Below are positions 1 to 6,459 of a DNA stretch of 24,052 nucleotides, one piece after another. The position numbers and the translations under genes are program-made. Below the pieces are notes generated by a model. The model was not told the DNA's origin and searched no databases. It saw only the letters and a list, made by a program, of their open reading frames with translations. Numbering within the stretch: position 1 is the stretch's first letter; the number at the start of each line of letters is the position of its first letter. Origin of the DNA: QHWT01 sp046726015 (GTDB taxonomy: Bacteria > Acidobacteriota > Vicinamibacteria > Vicinamibacterales > 2-12-FULL-66-21); assembly GCA_046726015.1 (NCBI GenBank), contig JBKOZS010000222.1, positions 1 through 24,052 of the forward strand, written 5' to 3'.

Positions 1-414
1 TTCGGAAGATAGCGTGTCCAGCAGCTCCGTGCGTCTCTGCGCGGCCCGCTCGGTGGTTTCTTCTCCGCGTTTCAGCAGCTCTTCGAACCGGCGGTGATCG
101 CGCTCGAGCAGCGCGAGAGCGTCGGTGTCGCCAGGAAGCCGCTTCGTCACGACAGCTACGGCACCTGCCAGCGCGCCACGCACCGATGTCGCAGCGGACG
201 AGACCAGCGACGGAGATTTCTTTCTCGTCTGCTTCCGCGTCGATCGCTTCGCGGTCGCGCGTGAGGCGGTCTTCCGCTTTGTCGTCTTTGGTTGCTTCGT
301 CTCCCCACGAGCCGCCGCTCGCCTGGAGCTCGATCGCCTGGTTGTCTGACGCCGTGTCGCTGTCTTTCGCGTTGCACGTGCGCTGCTTCTCTTAGCTGAC
401 GATCGTTTCGACAT
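1..414 (-). CDS. Hemerythrin-like (HHE) domain protein with basic histone-like N-terminal tail, partial
   Basis: The frame is open from an ATG at 414 to the left edge (138 codons), so the C-terminus lies outside the window. Of the first 66 residues 27 are Lys or Arg, mixed with Ser, Thr and Ala, as in histone H1-like or AlgP-like tails. A short hydrophobic stretch follows (about residues 70-90), then TDALALLERDHRRFEELL, which matches the first helix of the HHE cation-binding family; H107 would be the first iron ligand. HHE proteins bind a di-iron centre and act in oxygen, nitric oxide or iron handling. The tail suggests binding to DNA or another polyanion, which is inference. No clear Shine-Dalgarno precedes the start, and a large inverted repeat lies 64 bp upstream. 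The HHE call rests on one helix only, because the rest is off the window. Confidence 0.72.
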   Translation of the reverse strand, partial: MSKRSSAKRSSARATRKTATRRQTTRRSSSRRAAARGETKQPKTTKRKTASRATAKRSTRKQTRKKSPSLVSSAATSVRGALAGAVAVVTKRLPGDTDALALLERDHRRFEELLKRGEETTERAAQRRTELLDTLSSE

Positions 415-477
415 GGTGAATGCTGATCGATGAGACGGCCGGGCGCGATGTGATCGGAGAAGAGGTGAAGAGGCTTA

Positions 478-565
478 CGCGAGGTTCTGTCGCCAGATTG
501 GTTGGGCCCGTGTGCGCCGGAAAAATTCCGGAAGCCGCACGGCGCGGGTGCGACAGAACCTCGCG
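478..565. repeat. 88-bp nested inverted repeat
   Basis: A perfect 16-bp inverted repeat (CGCGAGGTTCTGTCGC at 478-493, its complement at 550-565) encloses further symmetric pairs: CCC 507-509 with GGG 546-548, GTGCG 512-516 with CGCAC 536-540, and an innermost stem CCGGAA/TTCCGG around an AAA loop (517-531). The whole could fold as one rod in RNA or as a cruciform. It begins 64 bp upstream of the minus-strand hemerythrin-like gene, so it may be a 5' leader structure, a palindromic mobile element or a protein site. There are no flanking target duplications, no T-tract and no ORF. Confidence 0.75.
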
Positions 566-657
566 CGCCCTTCTCAGTCCGGTGGCGTATCCACTAATGC
601 CTCCTGACGGAAGGCGAACGGCGCCAGCATGCACCTCGCGGACGCGCAAGTCAAGAA

Positions 658-816
658 TTACCGAAGCGTCAGCAGCGCGATCAGCACACCAAGATAGGCC
701 GCACCGAAGTAGCCCAGTACGATCGCAATGCGGCCGGATGGACGAAGCATCCGCCACGCGAGCACTGGGTGCACTGAGACGGCGAGCGCGCGGCCGATCG
801 AAGTCTCGACATTCAT
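658..816 (-). CDS. Small single-helix membrane protein, hypothetical
   Basis: This is a 52-residue frame from the ATG at 816. A longer reading with a TTG start at 900 is possible, but its extra residues look like Arg/Ala-rich noise. The C-terminal half is a clear hydrophobic helix (about residues 30-51, IAIVLGYFGAAYLGVLIALL) after an HPVLAW segment, so it would be a small inner-membrane protein. Third codon positions are mostly G or C, as in the neighbouring real genes. There is no good Shine-Dalgarno. The family is not recognised and no function is proposed. The main doubt is that the gene is very short in GC-rich DNA where chance frames are common. Confidence 0.5.
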   Translation of the reverse strand: MNVETSIGRALAVSVHPVLAWRMLRPSGRIAIVLGYFGAAYLGVLIALLTLR

Positions 817-1014
817 ACCAGGCCGCGCGGGCAAGAATCCCGCCAGCCTGGCGTCAGCAGATTCGCGGGCTTTTGCCCTTACGCGTGCGCGTGTGGTCAA
901 CGCAGTCTGCTTTGTGGAGGGCTTTTATCCTCGGATCCACCGTCGCACGCGCGATCGGTTAGCGCGCCTAACTCAGTGCCGAATGTCTCGGGATCTCATC
1001 CGTATGACGCGGTC

Positions 1015-1044
1015 TTTACCCCAAAATTCGGGGAGGCGTATACT
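1015..1044 (+). promoter_or_regulatory. Putative sigma-70-type promoter of the STAS gene
   Basis: TTTACC (1015-1020) and TATACT (1039-1044) are separated by 18 bp, matching 4/6 and 5/6 of the consensus -35 and -10. Transcription would start near 1051, about 46 nt before the STAS ATG. The spacer begins with CCCC-AAAATTC-GGGG (1019-1033), a small dyad that could be an operator. Confidence 0.5.
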
Positions 1045-1096
1045 CGCCATATCCCATCGTGAGCGGACCTGCGAGCATCCCCACGGGAAGGTGCGA

Positions 1097-1468
1097 ATGT
1101 CTGCGCCTCTGTATATCGTGCAGCGCGTCTCTTCTGGAATTGCGGTGTTCGAGCTCAGTGGACACCTGGTGTTCGACGAGGGCGATCGGATCTTCCGCGA
1201 CCAGGTAAGGGCGTTTGCCGCGGCCGGCGGCCGGCGGCTGATTGTCGACCTGTCACGCGTCAGCTACGTCGACAGTGGCGGCATCGGCTCGCTCGTGGAA
1301 ATGTACCTGCACCTGATGCGTCGGGGCGGCCACCTGAAATTGCTCGCTCCGAGCGCGTGCGCGCGCCGCGTGCTGCAGATCACCCAGCTCGATTCCGTGC
1401 TGGAGATTTTCGAAGAAGAAGAGCAGGCGCTCCGCAGCTTCGGCATGCGTGCGATGCGTGCTGGCTGA
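1097..1468 (+). CDS. STAS-domain anti-sigma factor antagonist
   Basis: The 123-residue protein is almost entirely one STAS domain, the SpoIIAA/RsbV type that releases a sigma factor by binding its anti-sigma kinase when unphosphorylated. The motif YVDSGGIGSL (residues 57-66) places S60 at the conserved phosphorylated serine. The start is the ATG at 1097, 5 nt after GGGAAGG; the frame stays open much further upstream, but that part has no STAS similarity. Length fits the family (about 100-130 residues). The partner kinase is not adjacent; the GAF-HATPase protein at 10289-11311 is the only candidate in the window. The acidic tail (EEEEQ near residue 107) is unremarkable. The family call is secure; the cognate sigma factor is unknown. 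Confidence 0.9.
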   Translation: MSAPLYIVQRVSSGIAVFELSGHLVFDEGDRIFRDQVRAFAAAGGRRLIVDLSRVSYVDSGGIGSLVEMYLHLMRRGGHLKLLAPSACARRVLQITQLDSVLEIFEEEEQALRSFGMRAMRAG

Positions 1469-1476
1469 GTCTTGAC

Positions 1477-1566
1477 AATCGAAGGAATCGAAGGGGAGCG
1501 AAGCGTCGAAGGAGCTTACAACAGGTCGTCGAAGGAGCTTGCGGTCTGCCTTCGATTCCTTCGATT
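1477..1566. repeat. Inverted repeat of doubled AATCGAAGG units with internal direct repeat
   Basis: The left arm (1477-1494) is two copies of AATCGAAGG and the right arm (1549-1566) is its perfect 18-bp complement. The intervening segment carries a direct repeat, CGTCGAAGGAGCTT at 1504-1517 and 1527-1540, which shares the TCGAAGG core. It begins 8 bp after the STAS stop codon, so it could end transcription or be an expanded intergenic repeat. No T-tract follows. Confidence 0.75.
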
Positions 1567-1573
1567 CTTCAAA

Positions 1574-1768
1574 TCACCGTACGTTGGCGAAGCCGCCCAG
1601 GTCACCTCGCTCAATCCACGCAGTGAGCTGCGCGACGCGCAATTGGATCTCTCGGATCCGGTGATGGAGCTCGTTCGAGTCGTGCAGCGCCTCCTCCAGC
1701 AGCATTCGCAAGGCGTATAGCTGCTCGCGCTGTTTCTCGCGATCCGCCGAGTCCCCCCTCGTCTGCAT
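1574..1768 (-). CDS. Small helical (coiled-coil-like) protein, hypothetical
   Basis: The 64-residue frame starts at ATG 1768, with GGAGG placed 5 nt upstream, one of the best ribosome binding sites in the window and the main reason to accept it. The sequence is predicted almost all helix with regularly spaced Leu/Ile/Val (for example LRMLLEEALHDSNELHHRI), rich in Glu, Arg and Gln, and compatible with a short coiled coil. There is no signal peptide, membrane helix or Cys pair. It converges with the STAS gene across the repeat hairpin at 1477-1566. The family is not recognised. Two longer overlapping frames on the same strand have Arg/Pro-rich low-complexity products and no comparable start signal. 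Confidence 0.65.
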   Translation of the reverse strand: MQTRGDSADREKQREQLYALRMLLEEALHDSNELHHRIREIQLRVAQLTAWIERGDLGGFANVR

Positions 1769-1890
1769 CGCGGCCTCCGCTCAGCGCGAACGATACCATA
1801 GCCACGGGATGTCTGGACCAGGGAGGGTGCAGGGCGGGCCTTTCTAGAGAGGCCCGCCTGAGCGATCGCTGAGGGCGCCGTGTCAATTAC

Positions 1891-1961
1891 GAATGACGAA
1901 TGACGAATGCCAAATGCCAATACCATGAAAGTTGGGCATTCGGCATTGGGCATTTGGCATT
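1891..1961. repeat. Heptanucleotide repeat hairpin (GAATGCC family)
   Basis: Four 7-bp units (GAATGAC, GAATGAC, GAATGCC, AAATGCC; 1891-1918) are followed, after a 15-bp spacer, by four units in inverted sense (GGGCATT, CGGCATT, GGGCATT, TGGCATT; 1934-1961). The arms pair well, including perfect pairing of 1906-1918 with 1949-1961. The element lies between the start of the coiled-coil gene and the end of the permease gene, just beyond the permease stop. It is not coding. Its 7-bp period matches two other arrays in the window, although the unit sequence differs. Confidence 0.8.
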
Positions 1962-1995
1962 GACGCGCAGGCTGTTCCTTTTTATCTAGACCCGC

Positions 1996-4446
1996 CTATT
2001 CTGATCGAAGAGCAATGAGCGGATCGACGCGCGTGGCGCGGCGGGCCGGCAGCACGCACGCGGCGATGGCCACCAACGTCAGGATCGCCGTGATAGTCAC
2101 GAAGGTGACGGGATCCGTTGGGGTTGTCTGCACCAGGATCCCGCGCAGCACGCGACTGAGACCGAATGCACCGGCGAGTCCGAGCGAGAGTCCAAGCCCG
2201 AGCTGCCACAGGCCGCGCTTGAGAATCAGCCACGACACCTGGCGACCCTCCGCGCCCAGTGCCATCCGGACACCAATCTCCATCGTCCGCTGCGTCACCG
2301 AGTACGCCATCACCGCATAGAGGCCAACCGACGACATCACGAGCGCGATGACGGCGAACAGCGCGAACAGGCTGCCGAACACCCGATACGGCCACATCGC
2401 CTGCGCCAGCATCTGCTGGATCGTTTGTACTGTGAACACCGGCTGATCCTGGTCGAGCGCCTGGACTTCCCTGCGCACGGCGTTCATCACCGAGCCCGGT
2501 TCCAGCCGGCTGCGTACGATCAGCGTCACGCCCCTTGGCGGGTCCTGTCGATAGGGCACGTAAACGGCGGCCACCGGCAGAGCGTCCTGCGGATTGCTGT
2601 GCCGGATGGTCGGCGAGACACCCACGATCGTGCGCCACGTCTGCACCGGCGTCGGCGGATTCGGCGCGGGCTGTCCGGGAGGTTGCGGTGGTTGGACGAA
2701 CCGTATGCGGCGGCCGATCGGATCCTCCCCCGCGAAGAACTGTGACGCGAGACGTTCGCTGATGATGATCGTTTCGGATCCCGGCGCGCCATCCGTGTCG
2801 CGGAAGCCGCGGCCGCGGCGCAACTGCACGCCAACCGTGTCGAAGAACCCGGGGCTGATCGTGATGACCGCCACTTCGGGCGCCGGATCGTCCGGTTTGA
2901 GGATGGGACGTCCTTCGATCTCGATGCCTCGGCGACCCGACCCGAACGGCGGCACGCTCGTCGTCAAGGAGATCGAGTCCACACCCGGCAGCGCCGCGAG
3001 GCGCGGCTGGAGGCGATCGTAAAATGCGCGGCGCGTCTCCGGCGACGGATACTTGTTGTCCGGCAGCTCCATCCTCATCGTCATGAGGTTCTCGGTGCGG
3101 ATACCGAGATCGAGCGTATAAATCTTCAAGAAACTGCGCACCATCAAGCCTGCGCCAACCAGCAGCACGAGCGTCAGCGCCAGCTCCATCACGACCATCG
3201 TGCTGGTCATCCAGCGGCCGCGGCGTCCGCCGGCATTGCCGCGCCCGCCTTCCTTCAAGACCTCGTTCACGTTGGTCTTTGTGACCTGCAGCGCGGGCGC
3301 AAGGCCGAAGAGCACGCCGGTCACCAGGCAGATCGCGGCGAGGAATGCGAACACAATCGGATCGAACGAGAAGGTGATCCAGTACGGCTTTCCCGTATTC
3401 GACACGGCGTTGTCGAAGAGCCGCACACCGACGACCGCGAGCGCCAGGCCGATGGCGCCACCCATGAAGCCAAGCACGACACTCTCGATCAGCAACTGGC
3501 GGACGACCCGCCAGCGCGTCGCGCCGAGCGCGATGCGGACGGCAATCTCGCGCGCGCGATGCACGGACCGCGAGAGCAGCAGGTTCGCGACGTTTGCACA
3601 CGCAATGAGGAGTACGAAGCCCACTGCGCCCATCATCGAGAGGAACACGATTCGAATCTGGCCGCCGTTGAACCGCTCGTTGAACGTTTCGATGGCGACG
3701 GCGGTGAATTCCTTGTTCGTGGCGGGATACTCAGCGGCCAGCCGCGCTGCGATCGCATTCATCTCGGTCTGCGCCTTTGCTCGCGCGGTATCGCCGCGCA
3801 TCCGGCCGAAGACCTGCAGGAACCTGGAGCTGCGGGCTTCCTGCTCCGGCGTCGGCACCGCGGGAACCCATAGCTCCGCGCTTGACGGAAACTGCATCCC
3901 CTCGGGCATGACCCCGATGATCGTTGCCGGCTTGCCATCCACACGGAGGGTTCGACCGATCACGCCCGGTTCGGCGTTATAGCGGGTCTTCCAGAGTGCA
4001 TATCCGAGGAGGACGACGCTCTCGGCGCCTTTCTTGTCTTCGCCCGGAGCGAAGTCGCGGCCAATGAGCGGTGGCTGGCCGAGCAGCGCGAAGGTGTTGG
4101 CGGTCACCCTCACGCCGCGCGCCTGCTGCGGCGCGGTGCGGTCGTCGCTCAGGTTGAAGCTGTTCGGCGCGAACGCGCCGAGACCGACAAATGACTGCGA
4201 TTGCACGCGCCAGTCCTCGAGATCGGGGATCGACACGCTCGCTCGCCCACCGGCCTGCCGCTGCAGGCCGAGCATGTACAGCTGTTCGGAATTCCTGAAG
4301 GGGAGCCCGCGAATCAATACGGCGTTCACGAGCGTGAAGACCGTCGCGTTGACGCCAATGCCGAGCGCGAGGGCGACGATGGCGACAGCCGAATACCAGC
4401 GTTCCCGGGCGATAAGGTGCAGGGCGAACCGCAGGTCTCGCAACAT
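1996..4446 (-). CDS. ABC transporter permease, two-module MacB/FtsX type (ADOP family)
   Basis: The 816-residue membrane protein has two MacB_PCD-FtsX modules in one chain, the layout of acidobacterial duplicated orphan permeases. The start MLRDLRFAL (ATG 4446) is typical of the family; a GTG 27 bp upstream has no better support. The first helix (about residues 20-42, ending GIGVNATVFTLVNAVL) anchors a large periplasmic domain to about residue 260. A three-helix FtsX block follows (with SVHRAREIAVRIALGATRWRV), then a second periplasmic domain and a final FtsX block containing QRTMEIGVRMALGA. Such proteins use an ATPase encoded elsewhere and are thought to export or sense periplasmic substrates; none is known here. 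No ATPase or periplasmic adaptor gene is adjacent. AGGAG lies only 1 nt from the ATG, an unusually short spacing. The bactofilin gene upstream on the same strand is 103 bp away. Confidence 0.93.
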   Translation of the reverse strand: MLRDLRFALHLIARERWYSAVAIVALALGIGVNATVFTLVNAVLIRGLPFRNSEQLYMLGLQRQAGGRASVSIPDLEDWRVQSQSFVGLGAFAPNSFNLSDDRTAPQQARGVRVTANTFALLGQPPLIGRDFAPGEDKKGAESVVLLGYALWKTRYNAEPGVIGRTLRVDGKPATIIGVMPEGMQFPSSAELWVPAVPTPEQEARSSRFLQVFGRMRGDTARAKAQTEMNAIAARLAAEYPATNKEFTAVAIETFNERFNGGQIRIVFLSMMGAVGFVLLIACANVANLLLSRSVHRAREIAVRIALGATRWRVVRQLLIESVVLGFMGGAIGLALAVVGVRLFDNAVSNTGKPYWITFSFDPIVFAFLAAICLVTGVLFGLAPALQVTKTNVNEVLKEGGRGNAGGRRGRWMTSTMVVMELALTLVLLVGAGLMVRSFLKIYTLDLGIRTENLMTMRMELPDNKYPSPETRRAFYDRLQPRLAALPGVDSISLTTSVPPFGSGRRGIEIEGRPILKPDDPAPEVAVITISPGFFDTVGVQLRRGRGFRDTDGAPGSETIIISERLASQFFAGEDPIGRRIRFVQPPQPPGQPAPNPPTPVQTWRTIVGVSPTIRHSNPQDALPVAAVYVPYRQDPPRGVTLIVRSRLEPGSVMNAVRREVQALDQDQPVFTVQTIQQMLAQAMWPYRVFGSLFALFAVIALVMSSVGLYAVMAYSVTQRTMEIGVRMALGAEGRQVSWLILKRGLWQLGLGLSLGLAGAFGLSRVLRGILVQTTPTDPVTFVTITAILTLVAIAACVLPARRATRVDPLIALRSE

Positions 4447-4549
4447 ACTCCTGCACTTACGTTGCGGAACCACAGCGGGTTCTCGGGGTTCCCGGGCGTC
4501 TCCGGGTTCGGGTTTTCAGGCGGTTCGAGGGTGCTTCAGGTTTCGGTCA

Positions 4550-4951
4550 CTAAGGCTTCGATGGTTCGGGCTCCGGAGTGCGCGGTGCTCGTACCGGTTC
4601 CTGCGGGCGCTCGGCGGGCTGCTGGGCGCGGTGGCGGGCGATGTCGCCGGCGGCGCGCGCGCGTTCGGTGTTGACCTGGCCGTTGAATCGGCCACCGTCT
4701 TTGAGGGCGAATTTCTTGGCAATCAGGTTGGCTTCGACCACGGCGGTGGGCCGGATGTCGACGGCGTCGGCGACGATGTGCCCTTCGAGACGGCCCAGGA
4801 CCGTCACCGCGCGCGCCGACACGCGCGCTTTCACGTCCGATTGCGCGCCGGTCGTCAGGTGATGCCCTTTGAGATCGATCGCCCCTTCGAAGCTGCCCTC
4901 AATCGTCAGATCCTCTTCCGCACTGAGCTGACCCTTGATTCGCAAGTTCAT
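4550..4951 (-). CDS. Bactofilin (polymer-forming cytoskeletal protein)
   Basis: The 133-residue protein begins MNLRIKGQLSAEEDLTIEGS and continues with short regular turns of a right-handed beta-helix (residues about 3-100, with hydrophobic residues alternating as in LTIEG, VTVLG, VDIRP, VVEAN), the fold of bactofilins. Bactofilins polymerise without nucleotide into filaments that position envelope or wall enzymes. The conserved GRFNGQV segment sits near residue 87. The C-terminal 35 residues are Pro/Glu/Arg-rich, a disordered tail usual in the family. There is no signal peptide, as expected for a cytoplasmic polymer. No strong Shine-Dalgarno is visible. It is followed on the same strand by the ADOP permease, and co-transcription is possible but not shown. 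Confidence 0.93.
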   Translation of the reverse strand: MNLRIKGQLSAEEDLTIEGSFEGAIDLKGHHLTTGAQSDVKARVSARAVTVLGRLEGHIVADAVDIRPTAVVEANLIAKKFALKDGGRFNGQVNTERARAAGDIARHRAQQPAERPQEPVRAPRTPEPEPSKP

Positions 4952-4997
4952 GACTCAACTGTGGGGCAGATGGCGGCCTGGTGGCAAGCACGGCCGT

Positions 4998-5027
4998 TTG
5001 ACATCCATCAGACGATCGGCGTAGGGT
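4998..5027 (+). promoter_or_regulatory. Putative sigma-70-type promoter of the secreted-protein gene
   Basis: A perfect -35 hexamer TTGACA (4998-5003) is followed after 18 bp by TAGGGT (5022-5027), which keeps only three of six -10 positions. A start near 5034 would leave a leader of about 53 nt before the ATG at 5087. The site lies in the gap between the divergent bactofilin gene and this gene. Confidence 0.4.
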
Positions 5028-5086
5028 TACGCCTTCCTCAACTCATCTCACTGGTCCCGTCAACCTCAGTTTAGGAGGGTGCTTCG

Positions 5087-5881
5087 ATGATCCAGCGACT
5101 TCCGGTTCGCGTGGGTTGCCTGGGATTCCTGGTCGCCACGGCGGCGGTGTTGACGTCGGCCCAAACTCCAAAGCCAGCGGCGGAGCAGTCGCAGCTGCTG
5201 CAGGCGACGCTTGTCACAGTCCAACCCGGAATGATCACCGAGTACGAGGAGTATCAGAAGAATGAGGTCATGCCCGCCCTGAAGAAAGGGGGCTCACCCG
5301 GCCGCAGCGCGTGGTCGTCCGGCGCATTCGGCGAAGCCGGTACGTACGCGTTCTTCACGGTTGTCACATCGCTGGCGCAATACGACGGCCAGAGCCCTCC
5401 GCAGAAAGCGCTCGGCGAACAAGGCGCCGCGCAGCTGCTGGCGAAGGGCGGCAAGCTGCTGACGGCGCGGCGGGTGGTGCTCATTCGGACGCGTCCCGAT
5501 CTCGGGATAGCGGGCGACCCGAAGGCCGCAAGATCCCCTCTCGCGCTCGTCAGCGAGGTGCACGTTGCAGCAGGCAAGCGGATTGAATTCGAGACACTGC
5601 TGAAGCGCGAGGTCCTTCCCGTGATGCAGCAGGCAAAGGTGAAAGCATACGACGTCCTCGAAATTGTGTATGGCGAGGAGGCCGGAACGTTCTACACCAG
5701 CATTCCGTACGACAGCTACGAGGCGATCGGCAAAGGGCATCCGTTCCAGGTCGTCCTCGGCGAGGACGGGGCGAAAAAACTCGAGGCAAAGTTCACGGGG
5801 ATCACGACGCGCCTCGAGCGCTTCATCGCCAGGTATCGCGACGATCTGAGCTTCAAGGGTGGATCGACGTCGACGCAGTGA
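5087..5881 (+). CDS. Secreted protein with two related alpha-beta halves, function unknown
   Basis: The 264-residue product starts at ATG 5087 with AGGAGGG 7 nt upstream. Residues 1-25 form a Sec signal peptide (hydrophobic core LGFLVATAAVL, likely cleavage TSA-QTP), so it is exported. The mature part reads as two similar halves of about 110 residues: ATLVTVQPGMITEYEEYQKN-EVMPALKK and SEVHVAAGKRIEFETLLKR-EVLPVMQQ. Both share strand, helix and an E-V-x-P-x-x-x-x turn, suggestive of a duplicated ferredoxin-like (NIPSNAP/antibiotic-monooxygenase-like dimeric barrel) fold. That fold assignment is inference from pattern only. There are no catalytic residues that I recognise and no lipobox. It converges with the FKBP gene 42 bp downstream. 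Confidence 0.85.
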   Translation: MIQRLPVRVGCLGFLVATAAVLTSAQTPKPAAEQSQLLQATLVTVQPGMITEYEEYQKNEVMPALKKGGSPGRSAWSSGAFGEAGTYAFFTVVTSLAQYDGQSPPQKALGEQGAAQLLAKGGKLLTARRVVLIRTRPDLGIAGDPKAARSPLALVSEVHVAAGKRIEFETLLKREVLPVMQQAKVKAYDVLEIVYGEEAGTFYTSIPYDSYEAIGKGHPFQVVLGEDGAKKLEAKFTGITTRLERFIARYRDDLSFKGGSTSTQ

Positions 5882-5890
5882 ATGATGTCG

Positions 5891-5933
5891 CGTGCAGTAG
5901 CCGGTTCGCCAACGGCGCACTGCCTACTGCACG
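5891..5933. terminator. Inverted repeat between convergent genes, possible bidirectional terminator
   Basis: CGTGCAGTAG (5891-5900) is perfectly complementary to CTACTGCACG (5924-5933) across a 23-nt loop. The right arm contains the stop codon of the FKBP gene and the left arm lies 10 bp after the stop of the secreted-protein gene. It could end both transcripts, but no T-tract flanks either side. Confidence 0.45.
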
Positions 5934-6367
5934 ATCTTGATCAGTTCGACGTCGAACACGAGCATGCCGCGCGGCGCGCCTGGCGCTCCCTGATACGCGA
6001 GCGACTCGGGGATCCAGAAGCGCCGCTTTTCTCCTTCGACCATCATCTGCACGCCTTCCGTCCATCCGGCGATCACCTGGTCGAGGCCAAACGTGGCGGG
6101 TGAGCCGCGCTGGACGGAACTGTCGAACATCTTCCCGTCGGTCGTCCAGCCCGTGTAATGCACCGTCACCCGCGAGTTCGGACGCGGATGGCGCGAGCCG
6201 GTCCCGGGCGTCAACACTTTGCTGGCAAGGTTGGTCGACGTGCGAATGGCGTCCGCGGGCGGCGCCGCCACATCTGGTGGAGCTGCAATTGCTGGCATGG
6301 TCGCGGTTCTCTCACATCCAATGAGTAATGTGCCGAGCAGACAGAGCAAGATACATCGGGCGCACAT
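5924..6367 (-). CDS. FKBP-type peptidyl-prolyl isomerase, lipoprotein
   Basis: The 147-residue protein starts with a lipoprotein signal (MCARCILLCLLGTLLIGC; lipobox LIGC, Cys18), then an Ala/Pro-rich linker to about residue 48. The rest is one FKBP domain of about 100 residues with the family landmarks VTVHYTGW, DGKMFDSS, FGLDQVIAGWTEGVQMM, GEKRRFWIPESLAY and LVFDVELIKI. It catalyses cis-trans isomerisation of Xaa-Pro bonds, helping protein folding at the periplasmic or outer-membrane surface. The aromatic and Val-Ile pocket residues are present, so it should be active. The ATG at 6367 has only a weak AAAAG ahead of it. It is divergent from the hydrolase gene at 6460 across 92 bp. Confidence 0.95.
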   Translation of the reverse strand: MCARCILLCLLGTLLIGCERTATMPAIAAPPDVAAPPADAIRTSTNLASKVLTPGTGSRHPRPNSRVTVHYTGWTTDGKMFDSSVQRGSPATFGLDQVIAGWTEGVQMMVEGEKRRFWIPESLAYQGAPGAPRGMLVFDVELIKIVQ

Positions 6368-6385
6368 CTTTTAATTGTGGCATCT

Positions 6386-6402
6386 CGCACGCCAGACGTG
6401 CG
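6386..6402. promoter_or_regulatory. Small dyad in a divergent intergenic region, possible operator
   Basis: CGCACG (6386-6391) and CGTGCG (6397-6402) form a 6-bp dyad with a 5-nt centre in the 92-bp space between the divergently transcribed FKBP and VirJ-like hydrolase genes. A regulator could bind there and control both, but nothing beyond position and symmetry supports this. Confidence 0.25.
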
Positions 6403-6459
6403 TACGTTACTCTGTAATCAGCCCCCACGTCTGCCGCCGCGCCAGGCGGTTGGACTCAT

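Noticed and set aside
1982..3601. 539-residue minus-strand open frame
   Set aside because: Same strand but different frame from the ADOP permease; the product is Arg/Ala/Gly-rich without any domain, whereas the overlapping frame shows clear FtsX and MacB_PCD motifs.
4474..4549. Possible degenerate repeat tract (GGGTTC-rich) after the bactofilin gene
   Set aside because: The tract is GC-rich and repetitive in feel, but I could not find a constant period.
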